Source of the DNA: Parvularculaceae bacterium
GTDB lineage: Bacteria > Pseudomonadota > Alphaproteobacteria > Caulobacterales > Parvularculaceae
Length of the DNA stretch: 37,799 nucleotides
Assembly: GCA_021776435.1 (NCBI GenBank)
Contig: JAJFFW010000055.1
Span: 1 to 37,799 of the forward strand
Direction: 5' to 3'
Positions 1 through 9,628 of this stretch are shown piece by piece; the first letter of the stretch is position 1, and every line of letters starts with the position of its first letter. The notes beneath the pieces are model-generated. The model was not told the origin of the DNA, did no database searches, and worked only from the letters and a program-made list of their open reading frames with translations. Made by a program: the position numbers and the translations under genes.

Positions 1-36
1 TGCCCCAAATCTTTGATTTGGTTGGCGAATTGAGCA

Positions 37-87
37 ATCCGGGATCCAGAGCAGCGTGCACTTCGGCCGCGGCCCTGGATCCCGGAT
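37..87. repeat. Perfect 13-bp inverted repeat, intergenic
   Basis: The arms ATCCGGGATCCAG (37-49) and CTGGATCCCGGAT (75-87) are exact reverse complements around a 25-nt spacer. Elements carrying the words GGATCCCGGAT and TCCGGGATGACA are common between genes in alphaproteobacteria, which I know from general experience and did not search for. With the palindrome at 140-158 it makes up most of the gene-free stretch 1-361, downstream of the FGGY kinase stop. I see no complete gene there. Confidence 0.75.
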
Positions 88-139
88 CTAACAGCCATTG
101 GCCGAATGCCTGCGGAATTCGGACGGTTGTAACAGCCTG

Positions 140-158
140 CCCCGGACTTGATCCGGGG
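140..158. repeat. REP-like palindrome (7-bp arms, 5-nt loop)
   Basis: CCCCGGA at 140-146 pairs with TCCGGGG at 152-158 around cttga. It is followed by TCCGGGATGACA, a word typical of dispersed alphaproteobacterial palindromic repeats. It could form a GC-rich hairpin downstream of the minus-strand operon, but there is no T-tract, so I do not call it a terminator. Confidence 0.65.
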
Positions 159-361
159 TCCGGGATGACACGCGTTCCGGGTTTATGAGTCGGTGACCTA
201 CAGGGTATTATCTGGAGTGCGAATTCACCGCGCGACGCAAAAGCCCCGCTCTCAATCCTGATCAACGGCGATACGCTTGAAGCGATGTGCGGACGTCCCA
301 AGGATAAGATGAAACGTGACTGTCCCCGGAGAATGTAAGAATGGACATGTCAATGATTGTC

Positions 362-1954
362 TCAACGGTGTGGCGCTTGGTTTTTTTTGTAAATATTTTG
401 AGTGTGGAGATAGAGAGGATTTAATCTTTTATTCATGTGTTGATAAACTTCGTTATATAAATCATTATACAGAGAGATATTACGATCGTTCGGTTCGAAT
501 ACCTGACCAACACGTGTCATCGCCGCGACTGCAGAAGAAAAATCTGGATAAAAATCGAGGGCGACGGCAGCCGCAATTGCCGCGCCAACGCCAGATGCTT
601 CATATGTATGGGGGCGTTCTGTTGGAAGGTTGAATATGTCAGCTGTCAATTGCATGGCGCCATCGGACTGCGAACCTCCCCCGGCGATCCTTAAGCGTTG
701 CATCGCGATCTTGCTTCTGGTCTCTATCTGTTTCTTGCCGAAGCGCAACTCAAAAGCCAGACCTTCAAGCATGGCTCGGTAAACATGGCCGCGCGTGTGT
801 ATGTCGGAAAAGCCAATCATTGAGCCACGAGTGGAGGATTCAACCGCCCCAACCCCTGGCGCCCAATGGGGTTGAAGGAGTAAGCCCTCTGCCCCCGGCG
901 GTGTCGCCGAGAGGAATTCCTCGAACAATGTTTCAGGCGCGATGCCAAGCGCGTTTGCGGCTTCACATTCCTTATGGCCAAATTGATCTTTAAACCAACT
1001 CACCATCCAATAGCCGCGAAAAATCTGAATCTCGCTATTGAAATGCTTCGGGATGAGCGCGGGATAAGGCGGCGCAAATCGGATCGCTTCAAAGTATTTG
1101 TTGGTCGTGATATTAATCGTTGCGGTTGTTCCATAGGAGATGGCGCCGATCTCTGGTGTGACGGCGCCGGAACCGACAATTTCACAAGCTTTGTCGCCGG
1201 CCGCCGCAATAACCGGCGTGCCTTGTGGAATGCCCGTTTCTTCGGAAGCGATCGGCGAGACCTGACCGAGAATGCTCCCAGAGGGAACAAGGTCAGGCAT
1301 CTGGTCGCGACGTACTTCAAGGGCTTGCCATTTCCAGTCATTGTCTGCGGCCCATATTTGCCGATGAAAATCAAAAGGAAGGTAACCGACCTGCGAGGCG
1401 GTTGAATCTGTAAAGCATCCTGTCAGACAGTAGTTCAACCACCCGGAAAGTAATAAATATTTATGTGTAGACGCATGAATTTCTGGTTTACATTCCGCAA
1501 ACCAGCCAATTTCAGCCTGACGTATAAAATTGCGCAGAGTATCACTGGCTCCGGCAATTTTGGTGGCAACCCGCCAAAGGAGCGGTAAAGCCGGGGTTCG
1601 CGTGGATTGACGTTGGTCAAGCCAGATAATAGCGGGGTGCAGTGGTCGACCGTTGCGGTCAATCGGCGTCACCGTGCCGCGTTGAGTCGTGACCGCGACA
1701 CCGCGCACACGAGAGCGCAATCCCGGATCCGCGAGCCATAATCTTTGACAGACTTCGGCGCTTGCCTCCCAGAAGGCGTCGGCGTCATGCTCAAGCCATC
1801 CTTGTTTCGGAGTTGTATAGGCTGTCAATGGTTGTTGTTGCTTAGCGACGACTTCACCTTGAAGATCAACGAGCAATGCGCGCACGCTTTGTGTTCCGCA
1901 ATCGAGAGCGAGCACCAGATCGTCAACATTGTTTACTTTACCGAGCTTGATCAT
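362..1954 (-). CDS. FGGY-family carbohydrate kinase
   Basis: This 530-aa cytoplasmic sugar or polyol kinase has the two-domain FGGY architecture. The N-terminal phosphate-binding motif is LALDCGTQSVRALLVD (about residues 15-30), followed by the family-typical GWLEHDADAFW. The second ATPase lobe contains AAGDKACEIVGSG and the C-terminal adenosine motif RIAGGGSQSDGAMQLTAD. The length fits the family (about 490-550). The ATG overlaps the stop of the GlpD-type gene by four bases (ATGA), so the two are translationally coupled. Next to glycerol-3-phosphate and alkyl-DHAP enzymes, a glycerol or dihydroxyacetone substrate is the natural inference. However, the sequence is not a close match to classical GlpK, so the substrate stays open (xylulose- or erythritol-type kinases are alternatives). 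Confidence 0.85.
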   Translation of the reverse strand: MIKLGKVNNVDDLVLALDCGTQSVRALLVDLQGEVVAKQQQPLTAYTTPKQGWLEHDADAFWEASAEVCQRLWLADPGLRSRVRGVAVTTQRGTVTPIDRNGRPLHPAIIWLDQRQSTRTPALPLLWRVATKIAGASDTLRNFIRQAEIGWFAECKPEIHASTHKYLLLSGWLNYCLTGCFTDSTASQVGYLPFDFHRQIWAADNDWKWQALEVRRDQMPDLVPSGSILGQVSPIASEETGIPQGTPVIAAAGDKACEIVGSGAVTPEIGAISYGTTATINITTNKYFEAIRFAPPYPALIPKHFNSEIQIFRGYWMVSWFKDQFGHKECEAANALGIAPETLFEEFLSATPPGAEGLLLQPHWAPGVGAVESSTRGSMIGFSDIHTRGHVYRAMLEGLAFELRFGKKQIETRSKIAMQRLRIAGGGSQSDGAMQLTADIFNLPTERPHTYEASGVGAAIAAAVALDFYPDFSSAVAAMTRVGQVFEPNDRNISLYNDLYNEVYQHMNKRLNPLYLHTQNIYKKNQAPHR

Positions 1955-3546
1955 GAATTTTCTGATCTGAATGTTCGTGGGACGGAGTAGAATTGATCAA
2001 TAATATCCGAGTAACGCGATATTTCTGATTGCCACTTGGCGTCATCCCAGAACAGTTCCGTTTTGATTATCGCTTCCAATTTTTCGAATAACGCATTGGC
2101 TCCATGAGGCAGCAGCAGGCCAAGGCGTGTGCGTCGCAAAAGAAGGTCATCGAGATGCAGCACGGTTTCTTCGCGACAAGCATATCGCAACTCAGCCCAC
2201 GGGGTCAGAGTGTTTGGGATGGGCGACAACTCTCCCGGTTGGGCGCAATCGATGAGTGTCGCCAACGCGTTGCCATGCCGACCGAGCATGTGTCGATAGA
2301 GTTCATTCGACCACTGTTCCGGTGAGTCGATTTGATTCGGTGTCGCAAAAACCTCGACCGATTTCAGGCCTCTCAGTTGAGGCAGCCGACTGGCCGCGTG
2401 TTTGAGAACGTCACGCGCCATGCTTCGGAAGGTCGTGAGTTTTCCTCCGCAGACACTTATCAATCCCTCTTCGTCGGAGATAAAATGTTCACGGACTTCT
2501 TGCGATGGTTTGCGCGATCTATCCGACGACACAACCGGTCGAATTCCGGACCAACTCGACAGTGCATCGGATGCTTTGATCGCCAGCGAAGGAAATTGAG
2601 CGTGCAACGCCGCCATTAAATAGGCCGTCTCTTCGGCCGTTATGGTTGGCTCTTTTTGAAGGTCGTTGTGATGGTCGAGATCTGTCGTCCCCACCAACAC
2701 GCCCCCTAGCCAGGGCAGGACGAAAACAGAACGTCCATCCTCCGGGTGTGAAAAAGCGATGGCGCATTTCAATGGTATCAGCGTGTAAGGGAATAATAAA
2801 TGACTGCCGCGCAGCGGACGGATTTTGACGTCACCGCCGAGACGTCGCCTTAAGGAATCAGTCCAGACGCCTGATGCGTTGATGACGCATTGTGCATTTA
2901 TCGTCAGCGCATCACCCGACTGCGTGTCTAATACTTTCGCGCCGCAGACTTTGCCATCGGCATTGCGCAACCATTCATCCATCCGGACATAATTGATGAC
3001 GGTTGCGCCCTGTGATTTTGCTTCGTGAAGGACACGCAGGACCAGGCGTGCATCGTCAGTTTGTGCGTCGAGATACTGCCATGCGCCCAATAAACCGTCG
3101 GCGTCTAGCGACGGGACACGATTGAGGACTTGGCCAGTGTTCAGCCATTTTCGCGTGTGCGCGCCTGCTAACAGGTCGTAAATAGCCAGGGCGGCGCCGT
3201 AGATCGGCTTTGCCAGTCTGTCACGCTTTCGGATAGGGAGTACGAATTCAAGTGGCGTGACTAACCCAGGTGCGTTTTGCAACAATGCAGTCCGCTCACG
3301 AACCGCTTCTCGTGTGAGCAGAAGTTGACCCTGTCTCAGATAACGTAATCCTCCATGGACAAGTTTTGAGGAACGCGAAGACGTGCCGCTGGCAAAATCA
3401 TGCGCTTCTATCAGCCCGGTGCGCACCCCGGCCCGTGCGGCTTCAAGTGCAATCCCCGCGCCAGTTATACCACCGCCAACAACGAGCAGATCCAGAGGCG
3501 CCGGCCCAAGAAGGCGTACTAGCGTTTGTTGTCGTGTAGCGGGCAT
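1951..3546 (-). CDS. glpD: Glycerol-3-phosphate dehydrogenase/oxidase (GlpD family)
   Basis: This 531-aa FAD flavoprotein should oxidise sn-glycerol 3-phosphate to dihydroxyacetone phosphate at the membrane, passing electrons to quinone. The dinucleotide motif DLLVVGGGITGAGIALEAA lies at about residues 19-37. It is followed by the GlpD signature SGTSSRSSKLVHGGLRYL. The catalytic part includes GSHLLFP and GTTDLDHH, and SVCGGKLTTFRSMA closes the FAD site before the C-terminal helical cap. The length matches aerobic GlpD (about 500-540). It starts 11 nt after the stop of the AGPS-like gene and overlaps the kinase downstream, so the three form one operon. No strong ribosome binding site precedes the ATG, which suggests coupling. 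The family assignment is secure. Its specific role could be glycerol use or supply of DHAP for the flavoenzyme upstream. Confidence 0.9.
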   Translation of the reverse strand: MPATRQQTLVRLLGPAPLDLLVVGGGITGAGIALEAARAGVRTGLIEAHDFASGTSSRSSKLVHGGLRYLRQGQLLLTREAVRERTALLQNAPGLVTPLEFVLPIRKRDRLAKPIYGAALAIYDLLAGAHTRKWLNTGQVLNRVPSLDADGLLGAWQYLDAQTDDARLVLRVLHEAKSQGATVINYVRMDEWLRNADGKVCGAKVLDTQSGDALTINAQCVINASGVWTDSLRRRLGGDVKIRPLRGSHLLFPYTLIPLKCAIAFSHPEDGRSVFVLPWLGGVLVGTTDLDHHNDLQKEPTITAEETAYLMAALHAQFPSLAIKASDALSSWSGIRPVVSSDRSRKPSQEVREHFISDEEGLISVCGGKLTTFRSMARDVLKHAASRLPQLRGLKSVEVFATPNQIDSPEQWSNELYRHMLGRHGNALATLIDCAQPGELSPIPNTLTPWAELRYACREETVLHLDDLLLRRTRLGLLLPHGANALFEKLEAIIKTELFWDDAKWQSEISRYSDIIDQFYSVPRTFRSENS

Positions 3547-3557
3547 TTTCTAACAGC

Positions 3558-5192
3558 TTACTGTTTTGTCGAACCGAGCAGATTGTTACTCGCCATTACG
3601 CCGTTGGGGTCAAAATGGTTGACAATACTTTGTAGCGCATCCATGCCCCGCGCTGTCTTTTCAACCAGAAGGAAAGGAGCGTGGTCTTTGCCGACACCGT
3701 GTTGATGGCTGATCGTGCCGCCCTGTTCAACAATCGCCTCACTGACTGTTTTCTTCAAATGTCGCCATCGCGACATGCTGGTCTCAAAATCTGTAGCTGT
3801 ACGGAAAATAAAAGTGGTGTAAACGCTGCTGCCTTGAGGATAAACGTGAGAGAGGTGCGTGTAGACGATGGTGTTTTCACCAAATGTGGAGAGCGCGTCA
3901 CGCCCCGCCGATTCAATCGTGTTCATCATGCCCTCTACATTCGGCCAGTTGACGGCAGTCTCCATTGTGTCGACCCCATAGCCCTGACTCCATAGGCCAT
4001 TACGCAAATAGACACCGCGAAAACGGTTCTCTTCCCAAGCTTTGCCGAGCGCGATCGCTGTTTTTTCATTGGAGCAATCTGCGCCGTGTGATTGGATGAT
4101 ACCGGCAGCAAGATTGCGCATAGCATCGATCTGCGACGGTGAGCCAGTGAAGCCCATCATCAATAATACGGCGCCGAAGGGGGTATTTTCGCCCGCATGC
4201 CCGCCGATTCTGAGTGTCGTTTGAGTTTCGATCGGATTGGACAACCGCATCATCGATAACCCCACACGATTCTGAGCCAAAGCGCGTGCGATTGCTTCGC
4301 CGCAGCTCCAATCCGGGAGTATGACTCCGATGAACACCTCCTGTTCGGGAAGGCGTGAGATCCGCATTGTCGCTTCGCTCAAAACACCCAGCCTACCTTC
4401 CGATCCGAGCACCCATTCGCGCAAGTCAGGTCCTGCTGCGGATGCGGGAAAGGAATGCGGTATGCGAAGTTGACCTGTTGGCGTTTCCAGCACCCCCCCG
4501 GCGAAGAGCGACTCGATGCGACCATAGCGCGATGATTGTTGCCCGGACGACCGCGTCGTGATCCAGCCTCCGAGTGAAGAATATTCGAAGCTTTGAGGGA
4601 AATGCCCCAACGTCCAGCCCTGCTCGCGCAACTTGGCTTCAAGCTCTGGTCCACAGACGCCAGCTTGAAATGTTGCGAGTTGCGAGAGCGCGTCTAATGA
4701 AAGAAGCTTGCTCATGCGCGCCGTAGAGAGGGTCAGCACCGGGCGGTTTGAAGCCGGCGGCGTCAGATGCCCGACAACACTTGTCGCGCCGCCGCAGGGA
4801 ATAACAATCGCTCCAATTTCACCTGCCCATTCAAGGAGAGCTCTTATATCATCATTGCTTTCTGGGAATGCGACGCCATCTGTTATCCGATCAATTTCGC
4901 CGAATCTTAATCTTATCCAATCGCCATAGCTCTGACCGAAACTCGCGCGCAAGCGCGCCTCCGGGTTGGTTGTCACGAGGGAGTGTGGTGGCAATCGGCT
5001 CTTTTGGAGGTCAACTGCTGCGCAGACCTGCGTTAAATCCGCGTCTTTTGGAGGGGCGCCTTTTCCCAAGATAGCAGTGAGGAATTCGAGGGCGTTTTCA
5101 CTCACGGGGTGATCGATCGTGTCGTCCCCCCAACCGTTCCAGCGTCTCATGGCGTCCCAAAGGTTTTTGCCGCAGGCTGCGACAGGATGCAT
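3558..5192 (-). CDS. FAD-linked oxidase, alkyldihydroxyacetonephosphate synthase-like
   Basis: This 544-aa protein belongs to the VAO/PCMH flavoprotein superfamily, AGPS branch. Features in order are an N-terminal RRWNGWGDD segment like the start of AGPS, and the PP-loop IPCGGATSVVGHL, where AGPS has a CGGGTSV-type motif. Next come FPQSFEYSSLGGWITTRSSG and the FAD motif REWVLGSEGRLGVLSEATM. The C-terminal block HQHGVGKDH corresponds to the His-rich active-site loop, and DPNGVMASNNLL is the usual ending. AGPS exchanges the acyl chain of acyl-DHAP for a fatty alcohol in ether-lipid synthesis. Bacterial relatives of uncertain substrate also exist. I start at the ATG at 5192; an in-frame TTG precedes it directly, and neither has a clear ribosome binding site. 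It is the first gene of an operon with GlpD and the FGGY kinase. Confidence 0.8.
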   Translation of the reverse strand: MHPVAACGKNLWDAMRRWNGWGDDTIDHPVSENALEFLTAILGKGAPPKDADLTQVCAAVDLQKSRLPPHSLVTTNPEARLRASFGQSYGDWIRLRFGEIDRITDGVAFPESNDDIRALLEWAGEIGAIVIPCGGATSVVGHLTPPASNRPVLTLSTARMSKLLSLDALSQLATFQAGVCGPELEAKLREQGWTLGHFPQSFEYSSLGGWITTRSSGQQSSRYGRIESLFAGGVLETPTGQLRIPHSFPASAAGPDLREWVLGSEGRLGVLSEATMRISRLPEQEVFIGVILPDWSCGEAIARALAQNRVGLSMMRLSNPIETQTTLRIGGHAGENTPFGAVLLMMGFTGSPSQIDAMRNLAAGIIQSHGADCSNEKTAIALGKAWEENRFRGVYLRNGLWSQGYGVDTMETAVNWPNVEGMMNTIESAGRDALSTFGENTIVYTHLSHVYPQGSSVYTTFIFRTATDFETSMSRWRHLKKTVSEAIVEQGGTISHQHGVGKDHAPFLLVEKTARGMDALQSIVNHFDPNGVMASNNLLGSTKQ

Positions 5193-5492
5193 CAAATGTC
5201 TAAGCCGAGGCTTTGATGACGAGAATGAGTATCCCTAAATAAATCAAATCCCGCAATGTTCACAGCAGCACAAGAAGTGGCCCGGAAGCGCGGGATCGTC
5301 AAAACATCATGCATCGGGCGCCAGCGCCTAGAGATTAATCGACACCGATTCTGGCGGCTTTCTTGTGGGTAAATGCGGATGCGCCCCGATAAGAGCGGTC
5401 CTTGGGTTGACAATTGCTCGCCCTAACGCCGCACACAAGGCTAACAATTTTGCTCTCGTGCAGTAAATCGACTTGTACTCGATCAACCGCCA

Positions 5493-6488
5493 ATGCAAAA
5501 GCGGAGCATGCGATATTTAGTAACGGGAAGTTCCGGCCATCTGGGGGAAGCGCTAGTAAGGGTTTTGCGCGGGCGGAAATTTGACGTCCTATCGCTTGAT
5601 GTAAAAGCCGGGCCATTCACTGATGCTGTTGGATCAATTACGGATCGACAATTCGTCGATAAGCATATGGACGGCGTTAGTATCGTTCTGCACGCCGCCA
5701 CACTTCATAAACCGCATGTCGCGACGCACAGCCGACAGGATTTCGTCGATGCAAACATTACTGGCACGCTGAACCTATTGAAAGCAGCTAAAAATGAAGG
5801 TGTGCAGGCGTTTGTGTTTACGAGCACCACAAGCACGTTCGGCGATGCGCTTTCTCCCGCGAAAGGACAACCCGCAGCTTGGATTACGGAAGATGTGGTT
5901 CCCATATCAAAAAATATATACGGCGTAACAAAGCTCGCAGCCGAAGATCTGTGCTTTCTAGCCCATCGGACAGACAATTTGCCCTGTATAATCTTACGCA
6001 CATCACGGTTTTTTCCTGAGGAACAAGATAATTCTGAGATGAGATTAGCTTTCACCACTCAGAATGCGCAAGTAAACGAATTTCTGCATAGGCGAGTAGA
6101 TATTGAAGATGTTGTCTCGGCGCATCTAGCAGCATCGGCGCACGCACCGAAGCTCGGCTTTGGACGATATATCATCAGCTCCACGACGCCTTTTTTCAGA
6201 GACGATTTATTGCGCTTGCGCACCGATCCTACCGCCGTAGTTCGGAAGTATATTGCCTTCGACGAAATCTATGATCGCCTGGGCTGGTCAATGTATTCAT
6301 CGCTTGACCGCGTTTATTTTAATGAAAAGGCGCGTCGCGATCTTGGCTGGAAGCCAATACATGATTTCGCATCGGTACTGGCCCGAGTTGGCTCTGGCGG
6401 CTCACCCTTGAGCGACTTGGCTATCGATGTGGGCGTGAAAGGTTATCACGAAACGTCTTTTGAACATGGCCCATATCCCGTCGAGTAG
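5493..6488 (+). CDS. NAD-dependent epimerase/dehydratase (extended SDR)
   Basis: The protein has 331 aa with an N-terminal Rossmann motif YLVTGSSGHLGEALV (GxxGxxG), the acidic end of beta-2 in LSLDVKAG, and LHAATLHKP after beta-4. The catalytic triad region is FTSTTSTFG followed by YGVTKLAAED (YxxxK). The C-terminal part contains the RRVDIEDVVSAHLAA stretch of nucleotide-sugar epimerases, and a RRDLGWKP segment close to the usual end of the family. The substrate cannot be read from the sequence. It stands alone between the divergent AGPS operon and the histidine kinase. The start is ambiguous: ATG 5493 has no ribosome binding site, and ATG 5508, which begins right at the Rossmann strand, has GGAG too close to it. 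Confidence 0.8.
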   Translation: MQKRSMRYLVTGSSGHLGEALVRVLRGRKFDVLSLDVKAGPFTDAVGSITDRQFVDKHMDGVSIVLHAATLHKPHVATHSRQDFVDANITGTLNLLKAAKNEGVQAFVFTSTTSTFGDALSPAKGQPAAWITEDVVPISKNIYGVTKLAAEDLCFLAHRTDNLPCIILRTSRFFPEEQDNSEMRLAFTTQNAQVNEFLHRRVDIEDVVSAHLAASAHAPKLGFGRYIISSTTPFFRDDLLRLRTDPTAVVRKYIAFDEIYDRLGWSMYSSLDRVYFNEKARRDLGWKPIHDFASVLARVGSGGSPLSDLAIDVGVKGYHETSFEHGPYPVE

Positions 6489-6822
6489 TGCAGCAAATAT
6501 ATCAGTCGTCTCCTGATTTCCCCCCGTGTCTTGCGAGGCAATTGAGTATTTCCTCAATAAATTCGGCTCACGTGAATTTGCGAAGAGGGATGAGATGCAC
6601 CCGAATTGTCGGCGATTGAATTATCATCCCTCAAATACACACACTGATTATTAGATAAGTAAATGCGTAGACATGTGATGTAAGCAAAGAATGTGGTTCA
6701 ACTGCTAAATAACAACCATTTACCGGGGTTAAGCTGAAACGAACGCGAAATTACATCAATATTAACTTAATAGGTATAGGAAAACACAAGGTTTTAAGGG
6801 GGAAAGCCAAGAAGGAATTGAC
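6489..6822. other. 334-bp AT-rich spacer upstream of the hybrid kinase
   Basis: No convincing gene is present. A 6-bp inverted repeat (ATTGAG 6541-6546, CTCAAT 6553-6558) lies shortly after the epimerase stop. A 19-codon ORF starts at 6594 behind AGAGGGATGAG but has no recognisable product. The last 40 bases carry the kinase ribosome binding site AAGGA, six bases before ATG 6823. The length and AT content suggest the kinase promoter is here, but I cannot place -35 and -10 boxes with confidence. Confidence 0.4.
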
Positions 6823-9462
6823 ATGGCTAAGGATACGTCTTTAACGCCGAGTCTTGGTAGGGCTGGAGTAAAATCCGGAACACGCCTTTTGGTGACGGCG
6901 CTCACAGCCGGGACGAGCGCGGTTCTGTTCATTTTCCTGATCTTCGCCGTTTATCACGATATTTCAGGAAACAGAATACGGCGCACGGAGCTCGAAAAAA
7001 ACCTGGAAACCGTCGGCTCCGCGACGGCGTGGGGGGTAGATAACTGGCTGACCCACCGTACGAAGATGGCTGAGGATGTCGTCTATTCACTGCAAAATGC
7101 TGACGATATTAACGACCCAGTAACAGCTTTGAAAAACTCCGTTTATGAAGAGGCGTTCATTTGGACGTATTTCGGCGGAGTGGATGGCGCCTTTCATATA
7201 TGGCCCTATGACGACATGCCGGCCGGGTATGATCCGCGAACGCGGCCCTGGTTTCACGCAGCGCTTTCCGCAGGGGAAGCGACGCTGACCGAGCCCTATT
7301 TCGATATATCCACGGGTGTTGAAACGATAACCGTCGCCGCTCCTGTCTATGAGAAGGATAAACTGCTTGGCGTCGTTGGCGCCGATTTTTCCACAGAAAC
7401 GCTCAGTGACGTATTGAAACAGACCAATCTCGGCGGGCTGGGCATTGCTTTTCTTGTTACAGGAGAGGGCAAAGTTATTGCTCACCCGAACCGGGAGCTT
7501 GTCTCGCAATCCCTGGGCGACGCATTTCCGGGTGATCGGCCTGAGATTGCTGAAGGCGTTCAATATCTCGAAAATCTGGAAGACCCACATATCGTCACTC
7601 TTGTTCGCATTCCGTCTCAAAGTTCAGTTGAGTGGTATCTGGTGCTTTCCGTCGATAAGCGGGCGGCGTTCGCTAGTCTTCGCAAATTTCGGACGTCGGC
7701 GGCGATCGCGACAATTTCGGCCGCCCTTTTGATGATCCTAGTCCTGGGGTTCGTCATTCATAGGTTGCTTGTTCTCCCCTTGAATAACGCACGAATTGCT
7801 GCTGATGCTGCAAATGTTGCAAAATCTGAATTTCTCGCATCGATGAGTCATGAAATCCGTACACCAATGAACGGTGTTCTTGGTATGGCTGAAATTCTAA
7901 TGAACACTGACCTTGACGCTCGCCAGCAGGAATTAGGTTCGATCATCGTTTCATCGGGCAACGCGTTGATGACGGTGATCAACGACATACTCGATTTTGC
8001 TAAACTTGAAGCCGGTAAGCTTCGTCTGTCGCCGCAATCATTCAATCTTCGCCAGACCGTCTATGAAGTGGCTACGATGATGCAGGCGCGGGCGCTTGAA
8101 AAAGATATTGAAATGATCGTTCGGTATGACCCCAAGCTTCCTGAAGGGGCGATCGCTGACGATTCGCGGTTGCGGCAAATTCTTGGCAATCTGATCGGAA
8201 ATGCCGTGAAATTTACCGAAACTGGATATGTCTTGATCGATGTTTCCGGCGAGCGCAGCGGCGACTGCATGAATCTGCATTTCAGCGTTAAAGATACAGG
8301 TATCGGCATACCGTCTGATGAGATACCGCGCATGTTTGAAAAATTTGAGCAAGCGGATGGATCACACACGCGCCGATTCGGCGGGACCGGGCTTGGCCTG
8401 GCTATTTGCAAGAATATTATTGAGCTGATGAGTGGCGAAATCGGCGCCAATAGCGAAGTCGGAAAGGGCTCGTGCTTCTGGTTTAAGCTGAGCTTGCCGG
8501 TGGATGACACGATTAAAGCCATGCCGACGATTAATGCCACAACCTTTGACGGCGTACGCATACTCGCCGTCGATGATAATGAAGTGAACCGTCGCATATT
8601 GGGCGAACTCATAAAAGGTTGGGGGCTTCGGTCAACCATCGTTAGCGATTCGGTGCGAGCAATGGCGGCGCTCGAAAAATCGATGGTGGACGGCGATCAT
8701 TATAATATCATCCTGGCCGATTACCAAATGCCCGATGAAGATGGCGTTTCCATGACGGTGCGGTTTCATTCCGATGAGAGATTCGCGTCGATTCCGACGA
8801 TCATCCTGTCGTCAATTGATGACGCCGTTGCCTGTGAAAAAGCAGACTCAGCTGGTATCGCTGCATTTCTTGCAAAACCGGTGCGGCCGTCACAGCTGAT
8901 GGATACGCTTGCGCGCGTTCTGGCGGATAGCGCGCCGCATTCTCTGCGGCGCATCGTTAACTCGCTCAAGCATGAGAAGAAAACCGTCTCTGAAGAGCCG
9001 AAGATAAATCAGGACCCTATAGTCGAACGAACAGATGTAGACAGCCATGAAGACGACCGCATAAAAATTCTGGTTGCTGAGGACAATGTCGTCAACCAGA
9101 TGGTCATTACAAAATTTATTGATGACAGTGAGTATGATGTCACCGTTGCTGATAACGGGAAAAAGGCGGTTGAGTTTTATAAAAACGATGTACCAGCACT
9201 GGTCCTGATGGACCTTTCTATGCCGGTCATGGACGGGCTGGAAGCCTCCACCCGTATTCGCAAGGTTGAGGAAGAGCGCGGTTTGAAACGTACGCCGATT
9301 GTTGCAACAACCGCTCACGTCCTTGATGAGGATCGAAAACGTTGCAGCGACGCAGGCATGGACGACTTCCTTGCAAAACCAATTAGAAAGGCGGCTCTTG
9401 ATAATGTGTTCACCCACTGGGTGAAAGACAATTGTGACGCAAAGAAAGCCGGCGCTGCCTAA
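6823..9462 (+). CDS. Cache-domain hybrid sensor histidine kinase with two receiver domains
   Basis: The 879-aa inner-membrane sensor has a transmembrane helix near residues 22-45, a periplasmic Cache-type sensor to about 290 ([20 protein letters not shown] is characteristic), and a second helix at about 293-315. HisKA carries the phospho-acceptor His343 in [18 protein letters not shown]. The ATPase domain shows [25 protein letters not shown] and [10 protein letters not shown]. Receiver 1 has the DD pair 584-585 and phospho-acceptor Asp633 ([12 protein letters not shown]). Receiver 2 has acidic residues 753-754 and Asp797 ([13 protein letters not shown]). Both keep a C-terminal lysine in LAKP. 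No Hpt domain is visible, so a separate phosphotransfer protein is expected. No obvious HAMP separates helix 2 from HisKA. Cache sensors usually bind small extracellular ligands; this one is unknown. An intrinsic terminator follows the gene. Confidence 0.93.
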   Translation: MAKDTSLTPSLGRAGVKSGTRLLVTALTAGTSAVLFIFLIFAVYHDISGNRIRRTELEKNLETVGSATAWGVDNWLTHRTKMAEDVVYSLQNADDINDPVTALKNSVYEEAFIWTYFGGVDGAFHIWPYDDMPAGYDPRTRPWFHAALSAGEATLTEPYFDISTGVETITVAAPVYEKDKLLGVVGADFSTETLSDVLKQTNLGGLGIAFLVTGEGKVIAHPNRELVSQSLGDAFPGDRPEIAEGVQYLENLEDPHIVTLVRIPSQSSVEWYLVLSVDKRAAFASLRKFRTSAAIATISAALLMILVLGFVIHRLLVLPLNNARIAADAANVAKSEFLASMSHEIRTPMNGVLGMAEILMNTDLDARQQELGSIIVSSGNALMTVINDILDFAKLEAGKLRLSPQSFNLRQTVYEVATMMQARALEKDIEMIVRYDPKLPEGAIADDSRLRQILGNLIGNAVKFTETGYVLIDVSGERSGDCMNLHFSVKDTGIGIPSDEIPRMFEKFEQADGSHTRRFGGTGLGLAICKNIIELMSGEIGANSEVGKGSCFWFKLSLPVDDTIKAMPTINATTFDGVRILAVDDNEVNRRILGELIKGWGLRSTIVSDSVRAMAALEKSMVDGDHYNIILADYQMPDEDGVSMTVRFHSDERFASIPTIILSSIDDAVACEKADSAGIAAFLAKPVRPSQLMDTLARVLADSAPHSLRRIVNSLKHEKKTVSEEPKINQDPIVERTDVDSHEDDRIKILVAEDNVVNQMVITKFIDDSEYDVTVADNGKKAVEFYKNDVPALVLMDLSMPVMDGLEASTRIRKVEEERGLKRTPIVATTAHVLDEDRKRCSDAGMDDFLAKPIRKAALDNVFTHWVKDNCDAKKAGAA

Positions 9463-9492
9463 TTCGAACATATGGCAATAATCATGACTGGG

Positions 9493-9519
9493 CGCGCCGC
9501 ATTTTTTGCGGCGCGTTTT
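9493..9519 (+). terminator. Rho-independent terminator after the hybrid kinase
   Basis: CGCGCCGC (9493-9500) pairs perfectly with GCGGCGCG (9508-9515) around the loop ATTTTTT and is followed by TTTT (9516-9519). It lies 30 nt after the kinase stop. It also covers the upstream part of the longest open frame of the next gene, which argues that that gene starts further downstream. Confidence 0.85.
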
Positions 9520-9628
9520 CCATTCGTGCGTGTTAAAATTGATCGCGCTAATCGGGAGTGAAAGCTGTTGTGGTTGCTTCCTTCACAAGAAGGCGTCATT
9601 TTTGACCTACGCAATGAGAGCCAGTCAA

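Noticed and set aside
316-633. 105-codon plus-strand frame at the window start
   Set aside because: Most of it is antisense to the C-terminal part of the FGGY kinase, and it has no recognisable product.
8061-8639. 192-codon minus-strand open frame inside the hybrid kinase
   Set aside because: It is antisense to the highly conserved ATPase and first receiver regions; a shadow frame.
9506-9628. N-terminal extension of the PLP-enzyme frame from TTG 9506
   Set aside because: This stretch begins inside the intrinsic terminator of the kinase gene, has no family similarity, and the conserved MKPETTAIH start lies at 9629.
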